From Thermoguttaceae bacterium (GTDB lineage Bacteria > Planctomycetota > Planctomycetia > Pirellulales > Thermoguttaceae): a stretch of 64,000 nt of DNA. A program made the translations under genes and the position numbers. The stretch spans positions 1-64,000 of the forward strand of contig JAFZNK010000240.1 of NCBI GenBank assembly GCA_017550965.1. The letters are read 5' to 3'. The notes below the pieces were generated by a model. The model worked only from the letters and a program-made list of their open reading frames with translations. It did no database searches and was not told the origin of the DNA. Positions 1-8,913 of the stretch are shown here, piece after piece; within the stretch, counting starts at the first letter, position 1, and each line of letters begins with the position of its first letter.

Positions 1-1
1 A

Positions 2-310
2 GCTCTTTATGAGAAGTGTCACGACGCAGGATTCGAAGTCGTCGGATACAGCGTCGACGAAGATCTCGACGCGCTTCGCGAATTCGAAGAGAACGAGAAG
101 CTGCCTTGGAAAACCATGTCTGAAAAATTGTCCATGGAGAAGAAAAACGACAAGGACGAGCCCGTCTATAAGAATCTGAGCGCCTATTACGGCGTCAACG
201 CGATCCCGACGATGATTCTCGTCGGCAAAGACGGCAAAGCGATCGATACTGAAGCGCGCGGCGATCACTTGAAGGAACTGCTCGAAAAGCAATTCCCGGA
301 CGTGAAGTAA
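2..310 (+). CDS. TlpA-like thioredoxin-fold protein, C-terminal part (5' truncated by window edge)
   Basis: The open frame runs in from the left edge with no start of its own; the first in-window ATG lies inside the thioredoxin fold. The visible part covers the last two thirds of a TlpA/ResA-like fold: the strand ending GFEVVGYSVDED, the helix after it, the cis-proline region AIPTMILVGKDG and the C-terminal helix. The CxxC motif would lie upstream of the window. It is nearly identical in this stretch to the C-terminus of the next gene, so the two are tandem paralogues. The role is probably thiol-disulfide exchange outside the cytoplasm, inferred from the family. A good hairpin terminator follows. 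Confidence 0.85.
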   Translation, partial: ALYEKCHDAGFEVVGYSVDEDLDALREFEENEKLPWKTMSEKLSMEKKNDKDEPVYKNLSAYYGVNAIPTMILVGKDGKAIDTEARGDHLKELLEKQFPDVK

Positions 311-344
311 AGGCTCGTTTTTGATCCTTAACGCGTGAACTTTC

Positions 345-375
345 AGGGCGTTTCCCTTACGGAGACGCCCTTTTG
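345..375 (+). terminator. Rho-independent terminator after the first thioredoxin-like gene
   Basis: An 11-bp stem (AGGGCGTTTCC against GGAGACGCCCT, one mismatch) with a 5-nt loop is followed by TTTT. It sits between the two tandem thioredoxin paralogues. Confidence 0.75.
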
Positions 376-396
376 TCGATTTATAGGTCAATTTTT

Positions 397-1824
397 ATGC
401 GTATCAACGTAAGTATTTTCAACGCTTTCGCGGCGGCTCTTGCGTTTTGTCTGTGTTGCGCCGTTGCGACGGCCGGCGACGACGAACGCGCAGACGTCGC
501 GTCCTCAGACTCGGAAATTGATTTTTCTCTGTTCGTCGTTCCGGACGGCAAAGACTCCGCGTTCTATAAAGAACGCCTTGACGCGATTCAAAGCGCGACC
601 GACCGTCAACTGCGGCTCGTCGACGAAATTAAAATTTCCGAAGCGCTTCCGGACGCGTATCTGGCGATTTATAAGAATCTCGCGGAGTGCGACGACCTGA
701 ACGAGGACGAACGCGTCCGAAATTTTCGATTGTACGCGACGCTTCTCTTGAAATACAAGGACGTCGACGAAGTCGACGCGCTTTTGGACGCGGAGAAGGC
801 GAGAGACAAGCCCGACGCGAAACGCGTCGGCGTCGTTGAAACTGTTCTGCTGGAAGCAAAAATCGAACGGGCGGGTAATTCGAAAGACGCCGACGCGCTA
901 ACAACGGTCGCCGACGAGCTGCTCGAGAAAGCGACGGCGGTCGACGGCGTCGCGGAGAACGTTCAGGAGTTGTGCAAAATCCTTTCGTATTCCGACGAGG
1001 AACTCGGCAAGACGACGTTCGATAAGATCGTCGCCGCGTTTGAGCAATCCGACGATCCGCTTCGCAAACGTCTTGTCAAAGGGTTTGCCGACGAAAGGGA
1101 GACGGAGCTTCTGATATTGAAATTTCGCGAGGCGCGCGACGCAAAAGACGCCGACGCCATAAAAGCGATCGCCGCCGAACTGATTGACAAAGCCGAGACG
1201 AACAACCGCGTCGCGGCCGTAGCGCGGAGTTTCTGCGACGCGATTTCGGAACTGGACGAAGAACTCGGCAAGACAACGTTCAAGACGATTTTCGCGGCGC
1301 TTGAACGTTCCGACGATCCTCTTCGCAGGCGTATGGCGGAAGAGTTCGCCGGCCTCGAGCGTTTCTACAATCTCGTCGGAAACGACGTCCTCGTCGAAGG
1401 GCTTTTCCTTGACGGCGAAGAGATCAAGTGGGACGAATATCGCGGCAAGGTCGTCTTAATCGACTTCTGGGCGACGTGGTGCGGACCGTGCCGCGCGGAA
1501 ATCCCGAACGTCAAAGATCTCTATGAGAAATATCACGACGCGGGGTTCGAAGTCGTCGGATACAGCGTCGACGACGATCTCGACGCGCTTCGCAAATTTG
1601 AAAAAGACGAGAAATTGCCCTGGAAGACCATGTCCGAAAAAATGTCGGCGGAGAAAAAGAACGAACGCGGCGAATCCGTCTACAAAAGTCTGAACGTCTA
1701 CTACGGCGCGCGTTATATTCCGACGATGATCCTCGTCGGCCGAGACGGCAAAGCGCTCGACACAAACGCGCGCGGCGAACGTTTAAGGGAATTACTCGAG
1801 GAGCAGTTCCCCGACGTGAAGTGA
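397..1824 (+). CDS. Secreted TlpA/ResA-like thioredoxin with N-terminal helical repeats
   Basis: I place the start at ATG 397, not the upstream in-frame TTG, because the protein then opens with a clean signal peptide (MRINVSIFNAFAAALAF, cleavage near ATA-GD). About 475 aa. Residues 30-325 are charged and helical and contain an internal duplication of about 100 aa: EELGKTTFDKIVAAFEQSDD recurs as a near copy starting EELGKTTFKTIFAALERSDD. The C-terminal 140 residues are a TlpA/ResA-like thioredoxin domain with the active site WATWCGPC and a cis-Pro loop YIPTMILVG. The likely role is an extracytoplasmic thiol-disulfide reductase. The helical part may bind partners; its function is unknown. It is a tandem paralogue of the gene before it. 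Confidence 0.85.
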   Translation: MRINVSIFNAFAAALAFCLCCAVATAGDDERADVASSDSEIDFSLFVVPDGKDSAFYKERLDAIQSATDRQLRLVDEIKISEALPDAYLAIYKNLAECDDLNEDERVRNFRLYATLLLKYKDVDEVDALLDAEKARDKPDAKRVGVVETVLLEAKIERAGNSKDADALTTVADELLEKATAVDGVAENVQELCKILSYSDEELGKTTFDKIVAAFEQSDDPLRKRLVKGFADERETELLILKFREARDAKDADAIKAIAAELIDKAETNNRVAAVARSFCDAISELDEELGKTTFKTIFAALERSDDPLRRRMAEEFAGLERFYNLVGNDVLVEGLFLDGEEIKWDEYRGKVVLIDFWATWCGPCRAEIPNVKDLYEKYHDAGFEVVGYSVDDDLDALRKFEKDEKLPWKTMSEKMSAEKKNERGESVYKSLNVYYGARYIPTMILVGRDGKALDTNARGERLRELLEEQFPDVK

Positions 1825-1853
1825 ATTAATCGCCGTTTCTGCGATCTTTAAAA

Positions 1854-1895
1854 AACAACCGGACGCCGAATTCCAAGGTTCGACGTCCGGTTGTT
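1854..1895. terminator. Bidirectional terminator between convergent genes
   Basis: A 17-bp arm starting AACAACCGGACG pairs with an arm ending GTCCGGTTGTT. On the minus strand it is followed by TTTTTTAAAG, so it best serves the pseudopilin gene; it may also stop plus-strand transcription. Confidence 0.7.
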
Positions 1896-1937
1896 CTGTC
1901 TGCGACAAATTCTAAGTCTGAATATTAGACTTAAGGC

Positions 1938-3785
1938 TCAGATTCTGGACAAGTCGACGTTAAACGTCGCGTTGCGAATGTGCTTGCTTCTCGGATCGAA
2001 GACGCGCAGTTCAATTTGAATGCTGTCGGCGCGTTGATCGTACGGGGGCGGATAGTCTTTGAGTTGCGAAGACTCGATTTTGCCCTCGGCGGGAATATCG
2101 CCGACCGGCGCGGTGGAAAGGTACGCGTACGTGTTGTCCTTTTGATATTGGATATCGTCGTAAAGACACAAATCGCTTTGGTATTGTTCGCACCAGGTGT
2201 CGTAAACGCACGGAAGCCACGGTTTGACGCCGCCGGGCACGAAATTGCCGTAACGACCGTAAGATCGGAAATCGCTCGGGTCGTTATGAACGACGACGGG
2301 CCCCTCGGGGGAGTTTTGCCCGTCGCACGCGCCAAGATCGACGTAGGCGTTGGCGTTTTTGTCCCAGATTTTGACGTTGAAGCTGATCACGTTTGTCAGG
2401 ATAACGTCCTGATTGAACGACTTGTCGTATCCGTCGGTGTTGCTCGCCATATCCTGAAGCGACGCGCTAAGATCTCCGGTTTCCGAATTGAGTTCGTTCC
2501 AGACGTTCGGATTGTTCCAGTAGTCGATGAACGGGCGGCCCGGTTGAGGCAAAATTGCGGCGCTGTAGTTTCCCGAGACAAGACCGGGAACGCCGTCGGT
2601 GGTGAATTCCAACGTCTGCTGAACGCCTTTCCAGTAGGAAGCGATCAGGTCGCTGGTCGTTTGGGCGGCGGCTCCATAGAGCTGACGCGCAGGACCGACG
2701 TACGAGCCGCCGTTGTTTTTAGCCACAATCCACGAATCTCTGGCGAGATCGTCTTCGCCAAAAGGAGCTCCGGCTCTAAAATTCGGGGCGGCGCTTTCCT
2801 GCAGAGTCGCCATACGGAGCCAGTACCAGGCCTTTGCGCCGTCGGCACCGTGCAAATCGACGGAATGAAGGGTAATATCAGGGTCGTCCGGATGCGCGCG
2901 AAGACCGACGGAATTCCAGTAGAAGTACCGGTTTTCGCGATTGGTCAGGTTGCCGAGAGTGTTTGCAACAAGGCTTCCGCCGGGGCCGATGTGAACGGAA
3001 ACGTCGTAGAAGTAATAGAATCCGTATCCTCTTCGGACGTTTTCATAAGCGACGCCAGAAAGTTCGTCCGGGTCCACCGCCCCGCTATCGCGGGCGAAAA
3101 CGGCTTGTTGGAGAGCCTGGAAACTTTCCTGAAGCTGTTGATTCGAAAGGAGCGGCAGAACGCGACGGTAAAGCGTCGTGCCGCGGACAAACCAGACGAT
3201 TTCGGCGTATTGGGATTCAAAGACGGAGATTTCGCCGTCGACAATCACGCCGTTTACGTCGTAGATCGGCTTGATATATCGACCGCGGAACGGCTGTCCG
3301 TCAGGCGCTTTCGCGGTAAACGAGAGTATATCGTCGAGGTCGCCGATCGTGTTGTCGGAATTATATTCTACGTTATCGTCATACGCTTCGTAGCGTTCGG
3401 TGTCGAGCGCGACGTCGGAGGTGGAAAACGGGAGCATATTGCCCGCGGCGTTGGTGTTGCTTGCGACGACGTTGAACGGGCCGCCCATTCCCTCGACGTA
3501 GCACAGGTACCCTTCGTTCATCCGCGAGTTTCTCGGAGGCTCGGGGGAGACGGAGAGCCCTTCGAGGTCCGCGGTGAGGCGGTTTTTGGCGTTTCTGAGC
3601 GCGTTTTGCATCTCCATCGTGCTCATCGTGTCGTTCATTTCCCCGCCGACGCGGCTGAAAATTTTCGCGACCGAGTACATCAGCATGAGCGCCAACGTGA
3701 CGGACGTCATGATTTCTAGAAGGGTGTAGCCGAACTTGCGCGCGTCGTAAGCGCGTCTTCGGCGTAAATCCAGGCTGCGGTTCAT
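1938..3785 (-). CDS. Type II secretion/type IV pilin-like protein with prepilin cleavage motif
   Basis: About 615 aa. The N-terminus is a class III signal: basic leader, then FG followed by YTLLEIMTSVTLALMLMYSV. This is the prepilin peptidase site (cut after Gly, Glu at +5) with the hydrophobic assembly helix. The helix is followed by a PulJ/GspJ-like amphipathic stretch. The remaining 500 residues form a large, Tyr/Asn/Asp-rich exported domain that I do not recognise. The length far exceeds a normal minor pseudopilin (about 200 aa). Probable role: a pseudopilin-anchored surface or secretion component. An AGGAG ribosome site lies about 10 nt before the ATG. It is divergent from the alpha-galactosidase gene. 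Confidence 0.8.
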   Translation of the reverse strand: MNRSLDLRRRRAYDARKFGYTLLEIMTSVTLALMLMYSVAKIFSRVGGEMNDTMSTMEMQNALRNAKNRLTADLEGLSVSPEPPRNSRMNEGYLCYVEGMGGPFNVVASNTNAAGNMLPFSTSDVALDTERYEAYDDNVEYNSDNTIGDLDDILSFTAKAPDGQPFRGRYIKPIYDVNGVIVDGEISVFESQYAEIVWFVRGTTLYRRVLPLLSNQQLQESFQALQQAVFARDSGAVDPDELSGVAYENVRRGYGFYYFYDVSVHIGPGGSLVANTLGNLTNRENRYFYWNSVGLRAHPDDPDITLHSVDLHGADGAKAWYWLRMATLQESAAPNFRAGAPFGEDDLARDSWIVAKNNGGSYVGPARQLYGAAAQTTSDLIASYWKGVQQTLEFTTDGVPGLVSGNYSAAILPQPGRPFIDYWNNPNVWNELNSETGDLSASLQDMASNTDGYDKSFNQDVILTNVISFNVKIWDKNANAYVDLGACDGQNSPEGPVVVHNDPSDFRSYGRYGNFVPGGVKPWLPCVYDTWCEQYQSDLCLYDDIQYQKDNTYAYLSTAPVGDIPAEGKIESSQLKDYPPPYDQRADSIQIELRVFDPRSKHIRNATFNVDLSRI

Positions 3786-4108
3786 AGCGTATGACTCCTG
3801 TTTCCGATCGGCGTACGCCTTTCGGGATGGACGCGTTTCCGCGCCGCCTCGCGCGACGGAGGCGCTGAAACGCTGTTATTATCTGTCTTTTGACGCGTCG
3901 GTTCCCCTTTAGTTCCAATAGGCTTCCCTTGGCGAATTCCGACCTTGCGTCGAATAAAAACCCACTCTATTTTACTCTTTTTAACGCTTCCCGTCTACTC
4001 TTTTTAACGCGCGCCCCCGATTTTTTCCTTTTTTTCTTCCGTCCCCTCATGATTCTGACGTTTTCGGAAGTTTCGAGGCGGCAATTTGCGCAAATAATGG
4101 GTTTTTCA

Positions 4109-4137
4109 TTGACAAACCGCTTCGGACGCGTTATCTT
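4109..4137 (+). promoter_or_regulatory. Sigma-70-type promoter for the alpha-galactosidase-hpt pair
   Basis: TTGACA, exactly 17 nt, then TATCTT, about 60 nt before the start codon. It lies in the 413-nt divergent gap 3786-4198, where I see nothing else firm except pyrimidine runs at 3960-4040. Confidence 0.7.
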
Positions 4138-4198
4138 TTTCACAAGCGCCTCGGCGTTTTAAGACGGACACAACTGGAACATGACGGAAAGGCTTTTT

Positions 4199-6181
4199 AT
4201 GAAACGCTTCTCTCTTTTTGCGGCGGCGCTCCTGACGTTGGCGGCGTTCGCGGCGCAATCTTTCGGTTTTCAGCCGACGGTTTCTCTCCGGTACGGCGGA
4301 CAGGACGTCGAACTCGCGGCGACGTCTTCGGGATACGCCGACGGTTCGACCGTCTGGAGCTTCGTAACGCCCGACGAAAAACTCTTCGTGTCGATTCGCG
4401 TGGAAAAACAGGGAGACTATCCCGCCTGGCGCATGACGTCGCGCGTCGCGAATCTCTCGCCGACCGAGTCGGAGCTTGTGACGGACCTTCGCGTTTTCGC
4501 GTCGGAGTTCGCGCTCCCGAACGCGGAGTCGAGCGTGACGATCAACTCGCTCCTCGGCTCGCAATGCGTTCCGCAAGATTACGAGCCGATCGAAACGGTT
4601 CTTAACCCCGGCGACGAAAAGGTCTTTGAAGTTCGTTCCGGCCGTTCGTCAAGCGAATTCTCCCCCTATTTCGAGGCGAACGTCGACGAGCGCGGCGGCT
4701 GGTTCTTCGCGATCGGCTGGACGGGCAACTGGCGCGCCGCGTTTAAAAACGCCGACGGCAAACTTGGCGTTGAACTGGGCGTGGCGCGATGCGGGTTCAA
4801 ACTCCGTCCCGGCGAATCGCTCCTGCAGCCGTCGGTTCTGTTTTTCGAACGCAACGACATGACGCGCCGCGAATTTAAGACGCTCGTTCACCGCTATATG
4901 CGCGATTGCAACTCGCCTCGCAAAGCGGACGGAACGATCTGCGAGCCGATCGTCGCGCTGACCGCCGGGGGCGGGAACAAAACGCCGCAGATGATGCTCG
5001 ACGTTCTGAACTACGGGCTTAAAAACGAGCTTCCGTTCGACGTTTACTGGGTCGACGCGGGCTGGTACGGGGCGCCGCACGAAGCGGAGCCGTATTCGAA
5101 CTGCGGCGAACATTGGTACCGATACGCAGGCGAATGGATCGTGAACACGACGACGCACCCGACCGGCGACCTGCTCCCAATCGCCGACGCGATTCACGCC
5201 GCCGGCAAGCGGTTCCTGCTCTGGTTCGAGCCCGAGCGCGTCAATCCCGAAACGCCTCTCGCGAAACAGGATCCTTTCGACAAGCAGCACGGCATGTGCT
5301 ATTACGGCAATCCCAAGTCGCTCGCCTACATGGAAAAGACGATCTTCGATATTATCGAAAAGCATCACGTCGACGTCTATCGACAGGACTTCAACATGGA
5401 GCCGACCGGCGCCTGGGCGGCTATTGAAAACGACGAAGGCCCCGACCGAGTCGGCGTCGCGGAAGCCAAGCATATCGAGGGCATGTACCAGTTCCTCGAC
5501 GACATGCGCGAGAAATTCCCCTGGCTTGAACAGGAAAACTGCGCGGGGGGCGGGCGACGCGTCGATCTTGAAATGGTCAAACGCGCGCACTCCTACTGCC
5601 GAAGCGACTACTACATCGGCCAAAAAGAGGGCGACACGTGCTTCAACCTCGGTCAGGACATGACGCTTAACCTCACGCCGTACCTGCCTTTCCAGGGTGG
5701 CGAAACGAACTGCGTGCCGAATTTCGACGACTACGGGTTCATGAGCGTCGCGTCGTCGGGAACCGTCTTTACGCCGACCGATCTTGACGGCGGAATCGTC
5801 CGACGCGAATTTTCGGCGGAAGAAACCGCGTGGTTCAAGAAAATGCTCGGCTGGGCGTATCGACTCAAGAAATACTACATGGGCGATTTCTATCAGCTCA
5901 CCGACGAAACGCGCGCCGTCGACGACTGCTGGTGCGCGTGGTCGTGCCATCGACCCGACGAGGACGACGGGTTCGTGATCGCGTTCCGACGCGCGAAGTG
6001 CGACGAGGCGACGCAGACGTTCGAATTGCCCGCGATTGTCCGCAACGCGAAGTATCTGGTCGAATTCTACGACGGAACCAAAAAAACGATGGACGGAAAA
6101 GATCTGGCGAAACTTGAAGTTACGCTCGACTCGCCGCGATCGTTCTACCTGATAATCTATAAGAGACTGTGGCTGCGCTAA
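4199..6181 (+). CDS. Secreted alpha-galactosidase-like glycoside hydrolase (GH36 family)
   Basis: Start at ATG 4199 rather than 4181: GGAAAGG lies 7 nt upstream and the protein then begins with the signal peptide MKRFSLFAAALLTLAAFAAQSFG. About 660 aa. An N-terminal beta-sandwich precedes a TIM barrel. Landmarks are VDAGWYG (about 285), LLWFEPERV (about 341-349), VYRQDFN with the candidate nucleophile Asp (about 397), ENCAGGGRR (about 446-454) and CRSDYY with the candidate acid/base Asp (about 470). A small C-terminal beta domain follows. This order fits clan GH-D, family GH36; the exact substrate is inferred (alpha-galactosides). The TAA stop overlaps the ATG of hpt by one base, so the two are probably translationally coupled. 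Confidence 0.85.
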   Translation: MKRFSLFAAALLTLAAFAAQSFGFQPTVSLRYGGQDVELAATSSGYADGSTVWSFVTPDEKLFVSIRVEKQGDYPAWRMTSRVANLSPTESELVTDLRVFASEFALPNAESSVTINSLLGSQCVPQDYEPIETVLNPGDEKVFEVRSGRSSSEFSPYFEANVDERGGWFFAIGWTGNWRAAFKNADGKLGVELGVARCGFKLRPGESLLQPSVLFFERNDMTRREFKTLVHRYMRDCNSPRKADGTICEPIVALTAGGGNKTPQMMLDVLNYGLKNELPFDVYWVDAGWYGAPHEAEPYSNCGEHWYRYAGEWIVNTTTHPTGDLLPIADAIHAAGKRFLLWFEPERVNPETPLAKQDPFDKQHGMCYYGNPKSLAYMEKTIFDIIEKHHVDVYRQDFNMEPTGAWAAIENDEGPDRVGVAEAKHIEGMYQFLDDMREKFPWLEQENCAGGGRRVDLEMVKRAHSYCRSDYYIGQKEGDTCFNLGQDMTLNLTPYLPFQGGETNCVPNFDDYGFMSVASSGTVFTPTDLDGGIVRREFSAEETAWFKKMLGWAYRLKKYYMGDFYQLTDETRAVDDCWCAWSCHRPDEDDGFVIAFRRAKCDEATQTFELPAIVRNAKYLVEFYDGTKKTMDGKDLAKLEVTLDSPRSFYLIIYKRLWLR

Positions 6182-6699
6182 TGAAACTATACAAAACCGC
6201 CGAGGAAATTGCCGCCGCCGTCGGCGAGACGGCGAAGGCGATTAACGCGTCGTACGCGGCAAGTTCCGACGATTCGCGCGTTCTGATCGTTTGCGTCCTC
6301 AAAGGCGCGGCGTTTTTCTTCTCGGATCTCGCGCGGAAATTGACGTTCCCCTTTGAAATCGATTTCGTTCGCACGAGCAGTTACGGCTCCGGACGACAGT
6401 CGAGCGGAAACGTCAAGTTCCTTAAAGACGTCGAGGCGTCGGTTGAAGGGCGAAGAGTCCTGATCGTCGAAGATATCGTCGAGACGGGGATTTCGCTCGA
6501 CTTCTTGCGGCGCCATTTCCTGGAACGCGGGGCGGCGGACGTCAAAATCGCCGTCTTGCTCGACAAGCCGACGAAGCGAAAAGTCGACGTCCCTGTCGAT
6601 TTCCGCGCGTTCGAAGCGCCCGACGTGTACCTGGTCGGATACGGTCTCGACGACGCGGAGGCGGGAAGAGGTCTGCCCGACTTGCGGTACGTCGAATAG
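6181..6699 (+). CDS. hpt: Hypoxanthine phosphoribosyltransferase
   Basis: 172 aa, the usual length. It shares the first A of its ATG with the upstream TAA; an in-frame GTG at 6169 is less likely. The PRPP-binding loop VLIVEDIVETGISL (around residue 97) is diagnostic of type I phosphoribosyltransferases. VCVLKGAAFFFSDL and FVRTSSYGSG are the other HGPRT signatures, and the C-terminus contains VGYGLDDAEAGRGLPDL. It is a cytoplasmic purine-salvage enzyme making IMP/GMP from hypoxanthine/guanine and PRPP. Coupling to a secreted glycosidase looks opportunistic, not functional. Confidence 0.95.
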   Translation: MKLYKTAEEIAAAVGETAKAINASYAASSDDSRVLIVCVLKGAAFFFSDLARKLTFPFEIDFVRTSSYGSGRQSSGNVKFLKDVEASVEGRRVLIVEDIVETGISLDFLRRHFLERGAADVKIAVLLDKPTKRKVDVPVDFRAFEAPDVYLVGYGLDDAEAGRGLPDLRYVE

Positions 6700-6723
6700 G
6701 CCGCGTTTGACGCGATTCTTTTG

Positions 6724-6765
6724 GGGACGATTAGCGGAACGATCGCGCAAGTCGTCCCTTCTTTT
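6724..6765 (+). terminator. Rho-independent terminator after hpt
   Basis: Inverted repeat GGGACGA...TCGTCCC (6724-6758) followed by TTCTTTTTCT, 24 nt after the hpt stop. Confidence 0.6.
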
Positions 6766-6783
6766 TCTATCAAGGGTTACGCT

Positions 6784-8727
6784 ATGAAAAAACGAACGAC
6801 GACGTTCGCGCTTTTCGCGCTCGTTATCGCGACGACAATCGCCGCTTCCCATGCCGCCGAGCCAAACGTCTATTTTGCGTATCGGTCGTTTTGGCCCGAG
6901 TTCGAGACGATGAGGTGGTTCGCCGACGTCGGCGTTCACACCTACTGCGTCTTCCCGTCGAACACGACCAATTCGCTTGGCGAGCCGTATGGAAAATACC
7001 CCGCGAACTGGCGGTATCCGAACGTCTACGACTGGAACTCGCTCTATCGGCAATTCGACGACGTTATCGCAATCGATCCCAAGGCCGAGTTTCTGTGCAT
7101 GGTCGACTTGAATTCGCCGACGTGGCTCGCGCGCATGCTCGGCATGAACGGGGACGGGTCGTTCGATTCGTTTATCGACTTGTCAAACTGCCTGTCGAGT
7201 CCGTCGTGGCGCCGCGAGACGCAGAAGTATCTCGTCGATTTTCTGGCGCGGACGGAAGAACGGTACGGCGATCGAATCAAGGCGTATATTCTCGCGTGCG
7301 GGCAGACGGACGAATGGATGGATTACTGCGCCGGACGTTCGAGCCGCGCGAAAAACGCCGTCTACAAAAACTGGCTGAAAGACAAGGGCTACGCCGATTT
7401 GCCCTGGCCGACTTTTGAGGAGTTCGATCGCGCTGCGTTTGAGAATCTCGTTCGCGATCCTCAGACGGAACAAGGCGTTTTGCAGGCGCTGGAATTTGAG
7501 CAGGACCTTATTGCGACGAGCATACTCGACTACGCAAAGATCGTCAAAGACAAGACGGCGCGAACCAAAGAAGTCGGCGTTTTCTTCGGGTATATTCTTG
7601 AACTTGCCGGCTGGCGCGCCAACGGGTGCGGGCATCTGGGTTATGAAAAAGTCGTCGCGTCCGACGACGTCGATTTCTTCATCTCGCCGGGCACGTACGC
7701 CGAACGTCTGATCGGGGGCGGGAGCGGGTCGATGGCGCCCAACGAAACGATTCTTCTCGCCGGAAAGCGACGACTGCACGAGACCGATCATCGAACGTCG
7801 ACGTACAACTACGATCTGAACGAGTTCGTGTCGATCGGAAAGCACAGTCCCTGGCAAAACGAAGCGGAAAACGTCGCCGGACAACGCCGCGAGCTGTGTC
7901 TGTCGTTAATCGATCACGCGTCGATCTGGTGGTTCGACATGTGGGGCGGCGCGTTTGATTTCGACGGCGCGTTCGACAATCTTGCGGCGATGAAACGCGT
8001 CTGGGACGAAAACGTCGGCAGACAGGGCGAGTCGGCGGCGGAGATTTTGCTCGTCGTCGATCCGCAGTCGGCGACGCGCGTCAACGACCGCGAGCCGCGC
8101 TCCCCGGCGATCTATCACGCGATTAGAAATAGGCTCAATCACGTCGGCGCGCCTTTCGCCGTCTGCTCGTTCAACGATCTGGCGACAATGGATCTTGCGC
8201 GCGTCAAATTGGCGATTTTGCCCGGCTCCTTTTATTTGTCGGAAGAACGGCGCGCGATTTTGCGCGACACGCTCTTAAAAGACGGTAGAACGGTCGTTTG
8301 GGTCGGTCCGACGGGAATCGACGACGGCGAATCGCTCGACGTCGGGCGCGTTCGCGACGCAACGGGCGTCGACTACGGCTCCGACGCGCTCGAATCGATC
8401 GAACGAGTCGGCTTTTTCGGCGCCGGGGACGGAAAATGGCGGAGCGCGGCGATCGCCGACCATGCGAACGTCGACGTCGATCGGCTCAGAAAATTAGCGA
8501 TAGAAGCGGGCGTTACGGAATATGTCGACGACGAGTCGCCCGTCTACGCGACCGAACGACTTGTCGCGGTTCATACGAAAGCCGGGGGCGTTAAGAAGAT
8601 CGCGCTCCCGCGCGTCGTCAAGAGCGTTACGGAAGCGTTTTCCGGCAAGCGCGTCGCGGAGAACTGCCGGTCGTTCGAGTACGAATTCGCCGCGCCGGAG
8701 ACGGCGCTGTTTATTTTGGAATACTAG
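6784..8727 (+). CDS. Secreted putative glycoside hydrolase (GH42-like TIM barrel)
   Basis: Start at ATG 6784, giving the signal peptide MKKRTTTFALFALVIATTIAASHA; AAGGG lies upstream. About 647 aa. The first 370 residues look like a beta/alpha barrel (WPEFETMRWFADVGVHTYCV, FLCMVDLNSPTW, YILACGQTDEWMDY, where acidic residues sit at barrel-strand ends). Then comes a Rossmann-like domain (EILLVVDPQSA, LAILPGSFYLSEERRAIL, GRTVVWVGPTG), the arrangement of GH42-type beta-galactosidases with their amidotransferase-like second domain. I could not assign catalytic residues with certainty. Probable function: degradation of an external glycan. It could instead be an uncharacterised GH family. Confidence 0.65.
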   Translation: MKKRTTTFALFALVIATTIAASHAAEPNVYFAYRSFWPEFETMRWFADVGVHTYCVFPSNTTNSLGEPYGKYPANWRYPNVYDWNSLYRQFDDVIAIDPKAEFLCMVDLNSPTWLARMLGMNGDGSFDSFIDLSNCLSSPSWRRETQKYLVDFLARTEERYGDRIKAYILACGQTDEWMDYCAGRSSRAKNAVYKNWLKDKGYADLPWPTFEEFDRAAFENLVRDPQTEQGVLQALEFEQDLIATSILDYAKIVKDKTARTKEVGVFFGYILELAGWRANGCGHLGYEKVVASDDVDFFISPGTYAERLIGGGSGSMAPNETILLAGKRRLHETDHRTSTYNYDLNEFVSIGKHSPWQNEAENVAGQRRELCLSLIDHASIWWFDMWGGAFDFDGAFDNLAAMKRVWDENVGRQGESAAEILLVVDPQSATRVNDREPRSPAIYHAIRNRLNHVGAPFAVCSFNDLATMDLARVKLAILPGSFYLSEERRAILRDTLLKDGRTVVWVGPTGIDDGESLDVGRVRDATGVDYGSDALESIERVGFFGAGDGKWRSAAIADHANVDVDRLRKLAIEAGVTEYVDDESPVYATERLVAVHTKAGGVKKIALPRVVKSVTEAFSGKRVAENCRSFEYEFAAPETALFILEY

Positions 8728-8747
8728 CCGGGGACGTTAGTCCCCGG
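8728..8747. repeat. CCGGGGAC...GTCCCCGG hairpin
   Basis: A perfect 8-bp inverted repeat with a GTTA loop directly after the stop codon. It is the same hairpin that forms the core of the 61-bp array at 55964-56446. No T-run follows, so termination is uncertain. Confidence 0.6.
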
Positions 8748-8770
8748 ATTTCCACGAGTTTTGGCGCCGC

Positions 8771-8823
8771 CCTGTTTGCCTGCGGCGTCCGGCGAACTTC
8801 GACGCCAATCGCTTGCGGCTCTT
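8771..8823 (+). repeat. Dispersed palindromic intergenic repeat, copy 1
   Basis: The core runs from CCTGTTTGCCTGCGGCGTCC to CGCTTGCGGCTCTT. Related copies lie at 14591-14640 and 42144-42194, and in reverse orientation at 53697-53750. The rest of 8748-8913 is GC-rich non-coding sequence with further short inverted repeats. Confidence 0.65.
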
Positions 8824-8913
8824 GTCGTTTTGCGTTTTGGCGGCGCCGGCAACCAACGGGAGCGGGTATTGACGGCTCGCGCGGAAGCGCGAACCGGGAG
8901 TCCGCCGTCGGAC

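Noticed and set aside
1980..3719. Plus-strand ORF of 579 codons opposite the pseudopilin gene
   Set aside because: No ribosome site or recognisable domain; the opposite strand has a perfect prepilin signal.
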